64,000 bases of DNA from positions 3,365,670-3,429,669 of the forward strand of contig NW_024735554.1 of assembly GCF_018991925.1 (NCBI RefSeq). The letters run 5' to 3'. Of this stretch, positions 48,287 to 60,439 are shown in pieces. The notes beneath the pieces were generated by a model. It searched no databases, was not told the origin of the DNA, and worked only from the letters and a program-made list of their open reading frames with translations. The first letter of the stretch is position 1, and every line of letters starts with the position of its first letter. The position numbers and the translations under genes were made by a program. The DNA comes from Homarus americanus (Eukaryota; Arthropoda; Malacostraca; Decapoda; Nephropidae).

Positions 48287-48339
48287 GTAGTCCCAAGACC
48301 CAAGCTGTGTAGTCCCCGTGTTGGGTCTACTGGGACTAC
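48287..48339. other. Perfect-stem hairpin sequence
   Basis: GTAGTCCCAAGACCCA (48287-48302) pairs with TGGGTCTACTGGGACTAC (48322-48339), leaving a two-base bulge and a loop of about 19 bases. No coding context; function unknown. Confidence 0.6.
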
Positions 48340-48747
48340 CGCCAGATGGGTGGGTTGTTCACTCCGTCCATTCTCTCCTCTTAAAATTTTCCGACCAATG
48401 AAATCCTTCTTTGTTTAATTTTCTGTGATTTGATTGGCTACTCATATATTAGCTGCTTAATTTTGTCATGGTTGGTGTTTCATTCTCGGTTTTATTCGTG
48501 TTATCTATCGATTTATTTTTCCGATAGATAGATACGTAGATAGATAGATAGTACTGGTTAGTTTTCCACCACATTATTTTTTCATAGTTTTTTGGGTGAA
48601 AACTTTTCTGAGTAAACTCAGTTGTGATGGATGAGGGAGAGAGTGGTGGCGATGTGTTGCTTGTAATTTTTAGTTTTTCAGTTTTTCCAGCATCAAGAAC
48701 ACTCCGAAATGTTTTTCCCCTATAGTAACATAACTTGATTTCATGTC

Positions 48748-48827
<80 letters not shown>

Positions 48828-49136
48828 CTCCCTAGCAGGATTCGATGACCTCTCACTATTGGTCAAACATACAGCCGGTAGACGGGAGAGGAATGGTATA
48901 ATATATATATATATATATATATGAAAATGACCTTTGACCTATCATCCCATCAAGGGATCACAAAGGTCACAGACGGGAGGAACACACACGTCCCTGTCAA
49001 GGTATTCGTTAAAGGTTGTTAGATCTTGACGCCATTTATCCCTCAACTATGAATGATTGTACCAAAGGAAAAATAAAAATGAGTATAAAAACCAAAATGT
49101 ACTAACAATAATAAATTAATAATAGTGGCAGCATAT
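48340..49136. other. Unique sequence with (GATA)n, (GT)n and (AT)n
   Basis: (GATA)n at 48522-48552, (GT)n at 48750-48824 and (AT)n at 48899-48922. Nothing coding recognised. Confidence 0.6.
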
Positions 49137-49894
49137 TAAAGAGACCATACAGAATATGAATCACTGCTGGTAGAGGTGGGGCCTGGTGTCACCTGGCGAC
49201 TCGGGCCATCTGGACTTCATGTACACAGGGTTACACTGGAGGCCGCACCCATCAACAAGGGTGTGAGCACCATGTTGAAAAGTTGCTGTAGTGGGCTAGT
49301 GACACACACAAACCCTAGCGAGGTAACACGCTGTACCAGCTGGCTGGGTCACTTGCGGCAGGCCACACAGGTCACCACACTGCAGCAGCTCCGCCACTCC
49401 ATATATAAAAAGCTGAAGGATTGAACACGTCCTTAGTTTCGTACTAACTAAACTATTTACTTGTAACACCAGTTAACTCAGCCACTTCTTTACTCAACAC
49501 ACTATATACATATATATTAATTATTACTCATACTCACAGAGTGGACGAGTGTCAGCGGCGAGGCAGGTCCCGGCTAAGTGACGCGGCCTGCCTCTCACAA
49601 CAGCTCGTGTAAAATGAATCTTTAGTTTCGGAACATGCGAACTACTAACTCAAGCAAGATGTGAAATAAGACAGGGTAACTCACTCACAATCCCCTTAAC
49701 ACACAGCTACTTAAATGTTGCTGTATTATAGTTACCTGTGCACCTCCTCGCTCACCTGGCGTTAATTACACCAGGATGTAATGTATATAGTTCTTGTAAA
49801 CAAACCTCCACACCTGCACCTCCCTCCACCTACCTGGCCCTCACGTCTAAAACTAAACCTGGCCTCCAATTAAACCCAAACCTCACGTCTACAG

Positions 49895-49895
<1 letters not shown>
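49137..49895. other. Unrecognised sequence with one open plus-strand segment
   Basis: A stop-bounded segment (49140 to a TGA at 49424) has no ATG at its start and reads GPGVTWRLGPSGLHVHRV and, later, QVTTLQQLRHSIYKKLKD. It is GC-richer than its surroundings and could be a terminal exon, but I recognise no family and there is no convincing acceptor. Confidence 0.25.

Positions 49896-49966
<71 letters not shown>
49896..49966. repeat. (CA)n microsatellite
   Basis: About 35 CA repeats. Confidence 0.98.
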
Positions 49967-49969
<3 letters not shown>

Positions 49970-50074
49970 ATAGCCAACGTTTTTACCCATCCTTCAACGA
50001 CCTCTCAGGACCTGTAGTGAATATGTGATGTGAAGTTGAAAGAATAATGAAGATGGATGAAACCTGAAGGTGGG

Positions 50075-50210
50075 GAGATGAGTCTGGTGGGGTGGAGGGT
50101 GTGGGTGGTGTGGGGTGGGGGACGGGGTGTGGGTGGGTGGAGGACGTGGTGTGGGTGAAGGGTGTGGGTGGGGTGTGGGTGGAGGGGGTGTGGGGTGATA
50201 TGGGGTCATT
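50075..50210. repeat. G-rich GTGGGTGGTGTGGGG repeats
   Basis: Irregular GGGTG(T)GG units over about 130 bp; the Pro/His/Thr-rich minus-strand frames here are artefacts. Confidence 0.8.
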
Positions 50211-50255
50211 GGATGGTGATCTCATTAGTGAGGAACCGATTAAAAGGCGGGCCTG

Positions 50256-50480
50256 AGGGAAGGAAGGGGGAGGGAGAGAGAAAAGGGGAAGGGGAGGAAG
50301 AGATGGAAGAAAAGACGGGGATGGAAAGGGAAGGGGAGGAGATGGAAAGGAAGGAAGGAAGAGATGGAAGAAAAGACGGGGATGGAATGGGAAGGGGAGG
50401 AGATGGAAAGGAAGGAAGGAAGAGATGGAAGAATAAAAGAAATAGGAGATGGAACAGGAAGAGAAGGAGGAGATGGAAGT
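50256..50480. repeat. Purine-rich minisatellite
   Basis: A G/A tract with two long copies of GGAAGAGATGGAAGAAAAGA and GGAAGGAAGGAA blocks. The 111-codon Glu/Arg/Lys-rich frame follows from the composition. Confidence 0.85.
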
Positions 50481-50504
50481 GTATTGAAAAGACTTAGATC
50501 TAAA

Positions 50505-50635
50505 GTGATTGATTGTGATTGATTGATTGACTGATTGTGATTGATTGACTGATTGTGATTGATTTATTGATTGACTGATTGATTGTGATTGATAGTGATT
50601 GATTAATTGTGATTGATTAATTGACAGTGATTGAT
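50505..50635. repeat. (GATT)n with GACT/GTGATT variants
   Basis: Irregular TGATTGATTGACTGATTG tract. Confidence 0.9.
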
Positions 50636-51301
50636 TGTGTATAGTTCACTCTTGCAACGTAAACAGTTCAAATTATCTGACGCCCGTGTTGACTTCAGAG
50701 GAATTCTACTTCAACTAATATAAAAAAATAGATAAATCACAAACTTCTAATATTTGTTATTTATTAGTTATGTTTTTTTTACCTTGTGTTATTTTATTTT
50801 AGTCTTTTAAAGCCTTTATTTTTTATTCGGAATCATGTGACCTAAGCTGTTGACCTAATCAGTCAGTCAGTCAGTCAGTCAGTCAATCAATCAATCGTTT
50901 CTTAAAGTAGTAATCATCAGGTGAAGTAAATTAAGCTGGGGTGCCTAATCATCATATGGTACCAAATCTCAATAATATGGTAATTTTGTGCACTTTTCTT
51001 TTGCCATTTTTAAAACCATTTCCTTGTATAGATTTCATAATGAGAGTGTTTTATGTATCCACCAGGGGGCAGTGCAGGGCAGGGCAGGGCAGTGCAGGGC
51101 AGGGCAGTGTATCGTTCCTATCGTTGTCTGTCTATATTCGTATTCCTTCGTGAACTTTACCATCAAGAGTTTCCTGAGTCATTATCCACCAAAGACACAA
51201 TGGTTTAATGGCCTTCATATCGCTAGTTAGACTCGTCCCATTGTTCTTGACACCTGATGGACGACTGGTCACGATTCGCTGATTTCCGACAACTTACCTG
51301 A

Positions 51302-51335
<34 letters not shown>

Positions 51336-51570
51336 AGTGTGTGTGTGTGTGTGTGTGTGTTTGTTCAAGGTTGTCAATTATACCAAGCTAATAGATGATT
51401 CATTTTTCTTTTCACAGGTAAGGCTGCCATCTATGAGGCCCCACGTGAACTAACTACTGTACGGGGTCAGGTCAGCTGTACTTCACACCTGTATCACGAG
51501 ACAGGTGAACAAATGTCTGTCTGTCTGGGTGTGTGTCTGTCTGTGTTTGTGTCCGTCTCTCTGTCTGTCT
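50636..51570. other. Unique sequence with short repeats
   Basis: (CAGT)n at 50860-50884, GGGCAGTGCA repeats at 51066-51108, (GT)n at 51303-51360. No gene recognised. Confidence 0.55.
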
Positions 51571-51573
51571 GTC

Positions 51574-51574
51574 C

Positions 51575-51636
<62 letters not shown>

Positions 51637-51677
51637 CGGTTCATTAATAGAGTTGCAGTCGGTGGCTGAAAATATAC
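51574..51677 (-). mobile_element. Retroelement 3' tail with (TTA)n, copy B
   Basis: (AAT)n at 51576-51634 followed by about 47 bp nearly identical to 5223-5270, then an abrupt change at 51678 to (CTGT)n. This copy is an extreme 5' truncation inserted into (GTCT)n. Confidence 0.65.
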
Positions 51678-51774
51678 AAACTGTCTGTCTGTCTGTCTGT
51701 TTGTTTGTTTGTTTGTTTGTTTGTCTGTCTATGTGTGTATCTGTCTATCTGTCTGTCCGTCTATCTGTCTGTCC

Positions 51775-51818
<44 letters not shown>

Positions 51819-51822
51819 GAGT
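51678..51822. repeat. (GTCT)n/(GTTT)n microsatellite
   Basis: Imperfect CTGT with GTTT and ATCT variants. The same CTGT motif precedes the retroelement tail (51526-51572), so the tail interrupts one microsatellite. Confidence 0.93.
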
Positions 51823-52365
51823 TAGGTACAAGTTTTAACACTTGAATACAGATTAAACTTTGTAAACTCAATTCGTTTAATTAAGGTAAAATTGTCAGTC
51901 TTGTTCCTCTCATTCTAGTTTTGTTAAGTCTTTTGTCTGTTATTTATGTGTACTGTTTATACTGTGTTGAGAGGTGTGGTGGTGGTGTGGGGGAGGTGTG
52001 GTGAAGGTGTGGTGGAGGTGTGGTGAAGGTGTGGGGGAAGTAACAGCAAAAACATCATCATCATCACCACATCATCATCACCACCACCACCACCACAACA
52101 CCAAAAATACAATACGTGTTAAAGAAGAAAATCCTCAGAAGATCAGGTTAAAAGCTCGCCTCTGTTGCCCTGAGTTACTATGGTGTTAAGAAGGGAGACG
52201 AGGAGGATGTGGCTGTGGTGAGTGAGGAAGAGGGGAAGGAGGAGGAGGAAGATAATACAGGGGGAGGAGGAGAAGAGGGAGTAAAGATGGGAGAAGGAGG
52301 AGGTGAAGAAGAACAAGAGGTTATTCATCTTAGTATCGTAGGTCCTGGCAAGTGTGTCAACAAGT
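51823..52365. other. Unique sequence with GTGGTGGAGGTGTGGTGAAG and (CAT/CAC)n
   Basis: Short G-rich repeats at 51970-52037, (CAT)(CAC) trinucleotides at 52052-52105 and a purine-rich stretch at 52205-52320. No gene recognised. Confidence 0.55.
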
Positions 52366-52700
52366 GCACTCTATCGCGGAAAAAGTACAATATATCGCGG
52401 AAAAAGTACAATATATCGCGGAAAAAGTACAATATATCGCGGAAAAAGTACAATATATCGCGGAAAAAGTACAATATATCGCGGGAAAAGTACAATATAT
52501 CGCGGAAAAAGTACAATATATCGCGGAAAAAGTACAATATATCGCGGAAAAAGTACAATATATCGAGGAAAAAGTACAATATATCGCGGAAAAAGTACAA
52601 TATATCGCGGAAAAAGTACAATATATCGCGGTAAGGTATACAATCTATCGCGTAAAAGTATACAATGTATCGCGGAGAAGTACAAAGGTATCGCGGAAAG
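52366..52700. repeat. 21-bp minisatellite
   Basis: About 13 near-perfect copies with core ATATATCGCGGAAAAAGTAC, then three increasingly diverged copies to about 52700. Open frames of 98-141 codons on both strands with seven-residue periodicity are artefacts of the 21-bp period. Confidence 0.97.
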
Positions 52701-53213
52701 GTAATGCATTGAATCTAGCGCCGAAAAGTAGCAAAAGGCGCTGATGTGTAGTTAGACAAATGCGACAGTGGCACACGGTATCTAACCACGCCACGTGTGT
52801 TCCTTTGTTGACTACACGAAGCTCTGATAACAGGGCAGCAGGTGTCGCCGGGTGGTTTATTAGTGCGGTATATTGTAAGGGGTAGAAACAGGCAATGGAA
52901 TGTGGTCATAATTTTGTGGATTAAGAAACCAGTGGATTTCTTTTTTTTTTGGTTGATGTTGAAAATAAATAAAACAATTTTATTTTTGTATTTTATTCAA
53001 GTTGAAGAAACAAAACAAAAGACTAACGGAGGGAATAATACACTGTAGTCTTTGTAGTGTAATTGTAGAATAATTTTGTAGTATATAGAAGCGTAAGATT
53101 GTGTTACATAATTAATAACGTGAGGAACTATGTAATATCGTGTAATTTATTTTGATAATGGTTTAAATGTGACTCGGCACCTGTTCTATACATGTTGAGT
53201 TGCTGTTTGTAAT

Positions 53214-53281
<68 letters not shown>

Positions 53282-53404
53282 GGGATTGAGTCATTAAGTG
53301 TTGGTATACATAGAGCTAGACGATGCAGCTATGAGTGTATATTTGTTATGTATATTGTTGTATATTCTGATGTGTTTCATATTTACACATATTACTGGGA
53401 CTTT
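52701..53404. other. AT-rich sequence with (CT)n
   Basis: (CT)n at 53218-53276. Nothing coding recognised. Confidence 0.55.
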
Positions 53405-56400
53405 ATCACGGCCAGCTATCACTTTCTACCACCATCTCGGCCAGCTATCACCCACCACACCATCACGGCCAGCTATCACTACACCATCGGCCAGCTATCA
53501 CCACCACACCATCACGGCCAGCTACCACCACCACACCATCACGGCCAGCTATCACCACCACACCATCACGGCCAGCTGTCACCACCACACCATCAGCTAT
53601 CACCAACTATCACCACCACACCATCGGCCAGCTATCACCACCACACCATCACGGTAGCTATCACCAACACGCCATCACGGCCAGCTATCACCACCACACA
53701 TCACGGCCAGCTATCACCACCACGCCATCGGCATATCACCACCACACCATCGGCCAGCTATCACCAACACACCATCACGGCCAGCTATCACCACCACACC
53801 ATCACGGCCAGCTATCACCACCACACCATCACGGCCAGCTATCACCACCACGCCATATCGGCCAGCTATCACCACCACCATCACGGCCAGCTATCACCAC
53901 CACACCATCACGCTATCACCAGCTATCGGCCAGCTATCACCCACCACACCATCACGGCCAGCTATCACCACCACATCCCAGCTATCACGGCCAGCTATCA
54001 CCACACCATCGGCCAGCTATCACCACCACCTGCATAGCTATCACCCACCACACCCATCACGGCCAGCTATCACCACCACACCATCACGGCCAGCTATCAC
54101 CACCACCATCACGGCCAGCTATCACCACCACACCGTGCGGCCACAGCCATCACGGCCAGCTATCACCACCACACCATCACGGCTATCAGCTATCACCACC
54201 ATCACGGCCAGCTATCACCACCACACACCATCACGGCCACACCACACACCATCACGTGGCTATCACCCACCACACCATCACGGCCAGCTATCACCACCAC
54301 ACCATCACGGCCATATCACCCACCACACCATCACGGCCCTATCATCACCACCACCACCACACCATCACGGCCAGCTATCACCACCACATCACGGCCAGCT
54401 ATCACCCACCACACCATCACGGCCAGCTATCACCACCACTGGCCAGCTATCACCACACACCATCACGGCCAGCTATCACCACCACACCATCACGGCCAGC
54501 TATCACCACCACACCATCGGCCACCACACCATCACGGCCAGCTATCACCCACCACACCATCACGCCAGCTATCACCACCACACCATCACGGCCAGCTATC
54601 GTAGCTATCACCAACACCCCATCACGGCCACCACACACCATCACGGCCAGCTATCCTGCCGCACCATCACGGCCAGCTATCACCCACCACATCACGGCCA
54701 GCTATCACTACCACACCATCACGGCCAGCTATCACCACCACACCATCACGGCCAGCTATCACCACCACACCATCACGGCCAGCTATCACCACCACGCCAT
54801 CACGGCCAGCTATCACCACACCACACACGGCCAGCTATCACCACACAGCATCACCACCACACACCATCACGGCCAGCTATCACCACCACGCCATCACGGC
54901 CAGCTATCATCACGGCCAGCTATCACCACCATCACGGCCAGCTATCACCACCACACACCATACGGCCAGCTATCACCACCACACCATCACGGCCAGCTAT
55001 CACCACCACACCATCACGGCCAGCTATCACCCCACCACACCATATCACCCACCACACCATCACGGCTATCACCACCACCGCACCATCACGGCCAGCTATC
55101 ACCACCCACCATCAGCTATCACCACCACACCATCACGGCCAGCTATCACCACCACACCATCACGGCCAGCTATCACCAGCACCCATCACGGCCAGCTATC
55201 ACCACCACACCACGGCCAGCTATCACCACCACACCATCACGGCCAGCTATCACCATCACGGCCAGCTATCACCACCACACCATCACGGCCACCCACCACC
55301 ATCCACCCCACAGCTATCACCGCACACCATCACGGCCAGCTATCACCACCACCATCACGGCCAGCTATCACCACCACACCATCACGGCTACATGCTAACA
55401 CCAACACACCATCACGGCTGACTATCACCACACACACATCACGGCCACTATCACCACCACACCATCACGACCAGCCACTATCATCCACTACACCACCATC
55501 ATGGCCAGCTATCACCACCACACACACGTGTATCACCACCACACCATCACCATCCATCTATCACACCACACCATCACGGCCAGCTATCACCACCACACCA
55601 TCACGGCCAGCTATCACCACCACACATCCGGCCAGCTATCACCACCACCCATCACGGCCAGCTATCACCACCACACCATCACGGCCACCTACACCAGCCA
55701 CACCCATACATCCACTATCACCACCACACCATCACGCCACTATCACCACCACACCATCACGGCCAGCTATCACCACACCACGGCCAGCCATCACGGCCAG
55801 CTATCACCACCATCACGGCCAGCTATCACCACCACACCATCACGGTAAAAATATCACCACCCACACCATCACTGCCAGCTATCACCACCACACCATCACG
55901 GCCAGCTATCACCACCACACCATCACGGCCAGCTATCACCACCACACCATCATGGCTGGCTATCACCACCACACCATCACGGCCAGCTATCACCCACCAC
56001 ACCATCACGACCCAGCTATCACCACCACCATCACGGCCAGCTATCACTTACCCACACCATCACTGCCAGCTATCACCACCACACCATCACGGCCAGCTAT
56101 CCACCACCACACCATCACGGCCAGCCTATCACCACTATCACCACCACACCATCACGGCCAGCTATCACCACCACCATCACGGCCAGCTATCCACTACCAC
56201 ACCATCACGGCCAGCTATCCTTACCACCACACCATCATGCCAGCTATCACCACCACACCACGGCCAGCTATCACCACCACACCATCACGACCAGCTATCA
56301 CCACCACACCATCGGCCAGCTATCACCCACCACACCATCACGGCCAGCTATCACCACCACACCATCACGGCCAGCTATCACCACCACACCATCACGGCCA

Positions 56401-57416
56401 GCTATCACCCACCACACCATCACTGGCTATCACCCACCACACCATCACTGCCAGCTATCACCACCACACCATCACGGCCCGTATCACCACCACACCGGCC
56501 AGCTATCACCACCACACCATCACGGCCACTATCACCCACCACCATCACGGCCAGCTATCACCACCACACCATCGGCCAGCTATCACCACCACACCATCAC
56601 GGCCAGCTATCACCACCACACCATCACGGCCGGCTATCACCACTACCATCACGGCCAGCTATCACCCACCACACCATCACGGCCATCACCACCACACCAT
56701 CACGGCCAGCTATCACCCACCACACCATCACGGCCAGCTATCACCACCACACCATCACGGCCAGCTATCACCACCACACGGCCAGCTATCATTACCACAC
56801 CATCACGGCCAGCTATCACCACCACACCATCACGGCCAGCTATCACCACCACACCATGCGGCCAGCTATCACCCAACTTTACCCCATCACGTGGCCATCA
56901 CCGCACACCATCACGGCTGGCTATCACCCACCACACCATCACTGCCAGCTATCACCACCACACCATCACGGCTATCACCACCACACCATCACGGCCAGCT
57001 ATCACCCACCACACCATCACGGCCAGCTATCACCAACACCCCATCACGGCCAGCTATCACCTGGACCATCACGGCCAGCTATCACCTGGCCAGCTATCAC
57101 CACCACACCATCACGGCCAGCTATCACCACCACGCCATCACGGCCATCACCACCACACCATCGACCATCACCACCAGACCATCACGGCCAGCTATCACCA
57201 CCACACCATCACGTAGCTATCACTTACCACACCATCACGGCCAGCTATCACCACCACACCACCACCACACGGCCAGCTATCACACCACCACACCCAGCTA
57301 TCACGGCCACGGCTATCACCCACCACACCATCACGGCCAGCTATCACCACCACACCATCACGGCCAGCTATCACCACCACACCATCACGGCCAGCTATCA
57401 CCACCACACCAGTAAG
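53405..57416. repeat. 4-kb array of a 27-bp minisatellite
   Basis: Well over 120 copies of a 27-bp unit with core ATCACGGCCAGCTATCACCA. Many have 1-, 3-, 6- or 9-bp changes in the CAC-rich half, while GGCCAGCTATCACC is strongly conserved. Plus-strand frames of up to 487 codons (His/Thr/Pro/Ser/Ala-rich, nine-residue period) are artefacts. Largest repeat in the window. Confidence 0.98.
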
Positions 57417-57955
57417 GCCCTGGCTTCATCACCGAACACCATCACGGCTGATTCTCACTTTAACTAAGAGTAAGGCCCAGCAGCAGGAACAAGGCGTGAT
57501 GCTTGATGTTGACCAGTCAGTGAAAGTCTTAAATGCAGCATATAAGTACATATTGCCTCACTGGGGTTGGTGAACACACTTTCTCCCAGGTCAGCCGGGC
57601 GGGGGTTAATTCTCCTCTATCAGTGACATGAAAGGGTTGGTTAAGGGGTTCAGGAGATGCGATTCGTTTTTTTATATAAATCAGAGAAGCTGTGTCAATG
57701 GGATCAAGACTTACCACGAGTTATGTCTGCTATGAATGTTTAAGCTGGTGACCGTCTACCTTTGTGTGTGTGTGTGTGAAGTGATGATGACCAATGATGA
57801 TATTGTGTGTGTGTGTGATTATAGTAAGCACGAGAGACAAGAATAAACCCACATCAAGGGAAGGGAGAGAGTAAACCGATGAATACAAACAGATAAATTG
57901 AATACAGAAATGGAAACAGTGGATGATAAAGGGGTGATGATAAGAATGATAAAGT
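57417..57955. other. Unique sequence
   Basis: Short (GT)n at 57762-57778 and 57804-57817. No gene recognised. Confidence 0.5.
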
Positions 57956-58040
57956 GATGAGAGAGGAGGGGAGGAGGGAGGGAGGGAGGAGGGAGGAGGA
58001 GGGAGGGAGGGGGGCAGGGGAGGGAGGGAGGGCAGGGGGT
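57956..58040. repeat. GGGAGGGAGG purine-rich repeat
   Basis: G/A-only stretch of about 80 bp. Confidence 0.85.
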
Positions 58041-58179
58041 GTTGAAAGAAGGTGAATAAACTCTTGAGTGTGGCGGTTGACTCTCCACCATAACCTACCA
58101 CCTGACCACAGGCGTAATACAGGTGCACCCCTATCCACCCACACCTGTCCCACCGCCCACCCACTCTCCCATATCTGGC

Positions 58180-58680
58180 TCGATCCTCCACCTGCCTATA
58201 CCTGCCCCGCTCCACCCTCGCCACCTTTACCGACACCTTCCCACCCACACCTGCCCCACCACACCCTAACCCCACCAACACCTAACTCCACCTGACCTGC
58301 TCCGCCACACCCACACCTGCCCTGCCCCAGCCACACTTACCCTGCCCCAGCCACTACCCCGCCTCCAACCACACCTACCCCGCCCTCAGCCCGCACCTGC
58401 CGCCCTCCAGCCCTCCAGCCACACCCTACCCCGCCCTCCAGCCACACCTACCCGCCCTCCAGCCACCCTACCCCGCCCTCCAGCCACACCTACCCCCGCC
58501 CTCCAGCCCCGCCACTCACCACACACCTACCCCGCCACGCCCCACCCACCCTACCCCGCCACACCCCACCCACCACACACCCACCCACACCCACCCACAC
58601 ACCTGCCCCGCCGCGCCCACCCACCCCTACCCCCACACCCCACCACCCCACCCCACACCCATCCCACCCTCACCTAGAAC
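58180..58680. repeat. C-rich minisatellite (CCACACCTACCCCGCCCTCCAG)-like
   Basis: Irregular CCACACCT(A/G)CCC and CGCCCTCCAG units throughout; G-rich on the minus strand. Confidence 0.8.
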
Positions 58681-58746
58681 CTCTCGACTCACTATCGGCA
58701 GACTACATTAAAACACACCGACTGATGTTTGAGAACCTCACTGCAT

Positions 58747-58968
58747 GTGGTATGTAGAATGAAATTACGATATGTGGAATGAAACTACGTTATATGGAAT
58801 GAAACTACGATATGTGTAATGAAACTACGATATGTGTAATGAAACTACGATATATGGAATGAAACTACGATATATGGAATGAAACTACGATATGTGGAAT
58901 GAAACTACGATATATGGAATGAAACTACGATATGTGGAATGAAACTATGATATGTGGAATGAAACTTC
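58747..58968. repeat. 20-bp minisatellite (GATATGTGGAATGAAACTAC)
   Basis: Eleven to twelve copies with GTGG/ATGG/GTGT variants. Confidence 0.97.
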
Positions 58969-59089
58969 GCCAATTTGCTTGTTGTATCTCTGTAGCTGAT
59001 TTATACGGAGGTGTGGAATTGAATTTGTTTCTCTATAAATGATGTTTAGTTGCAGTAATTAAGCTGTCGTTAACCTGTTGTGGTGGTTC

Positions 59090-59703
59090 AGCTTGTTCTG
59101 TTGGCTGATTGGGTGATGGTGACCTGTACATCTGTTGACTGAATGGGTGATGGTGACCTGTACATCTGTTGACTGAATGGGTGATGGTGACCTGTACATC
59201 TGTTGACTGAATGGGTGATGGTGACCTGTACATCTGTTGACTGAATGGGTGATGGTGACCTGTACATCTGTTGACTGAATGGGTGATGGTGACCTGTACA
59301 TCTGTTGACTGAATGGGTGATGGCCTGTACATCTGTTGATTGAATGGGTGATGGTGACCTGTACATCTGTTGACTGAATGGGTGATGGTGACCTGTACAT
59401 CTGTTGATTGAATGGGTGATGGTGACCTGTACATCTGTTGACTGAATGGGTGATGGTGACCTGTACATCTGTTGACTGAATGGGTGATGGTGACCTGTAC
59501 ATCTGTTGACTGAATGGGTGATGGTGACCTGTACATCTGTTGATTGAATGGGTGATGGTGACCTGTACATCTGTTGATTGAATGGGTGATGTTCTGTACA
59601 TCTGTTGACTGAATGGGTGATGTTCTGTACATCTGTTGACTGAATGGGTGATGGTGACCTGTACATCTGTGACTGAATGGGTGATGTTCTGTACATCTGT
59701 TGA
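59090..59703. repeat. 34-bp minisatellite
   Basis: About 18 copies with core CTGTACATCTGTTGACTGAA followed by TGGGTGATGGTGAC. Because 34 is not a multiple of three, the same peptide string rotates through all three minus-strand frames, giving frames of 199-249 codons that are artefacts. Confidence 0.97.
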
Positions 59704-59734
59704 CTGTAGAATTACTTTTCTTATCTTCACCTGA

Positions 59735-59985
59735 CTACTGACAAACCTGGCCACTAACACACCTGGCCACTGACACACCTGGCCACTGACACACCTGACT
59801 ACTAACACACATAACTACCAACACACCTGACTACCAACACACCTGACTACCAACACACCTTACTACTGACATAACTGACTACCAACACACCTGGCCACTG
59901 ACACACCTAACTACCAACACACCTGGCCACTGACACACCTGGCTACTTGCACACCTAGCCACTTGCACACCTGGCCACTGACCCC
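59735..59985. repeat. 16-bp minisatellite (ACACACCTGGCCACTG)
   Basis: About 15 copies with CTGGCCACTGAC / CTGACTACCAAC variants. Confidence 0.93.
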
Positions 59986-60100
59986 TTATCTACTGACCTC
60001 ACCTGCAGACACACGTGGCTTGAAAGATGAGGGGAAGCACTTCAAGTTATATATACGGTGGAGATAATGTCTAATAAATTGTTGAGTGTATGTAGTGGAG

Positions 60101-60195
<95 letters not shown>
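60101..60195. repeat. (GT)n microsatellite
   Basis: About 47 uninterrupted GT repeats; (GGAA)n follows at about 60290-60330. Confidence 0.98.
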
Positions 60196-60197
<2 letters not shown>

Positions 60198-60439
60198 TGT
60201 ACTCAAAGACATCCCGGAAATAAATGCAATGGAGGAGGGTCGTGGTCACCAACCTCAAGACACAAAGGTTAATGACAACGAAAAAATGAAGGAAGGAAGG
60301 AAGGACGAATGAAGGAAGGAAGGAAGGAAGGGTTTAACGAGGAAATAAAGAGGGATTGAAGAAGGAAGAGGTAAATGGATGACATGAAAGAAAAGTAAAG
60401 TACTTTAGAATAACGAGTAAGAAAGAGTGAGGGTTAAAG

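Noticed and set aside
53348..57467. Frames of up to 487 codons rich in His, Thr and Pro
   Set aside because: Nine-residue periodicity follows exactly from the 27-bp unit; the frames shift wherever units have indels.
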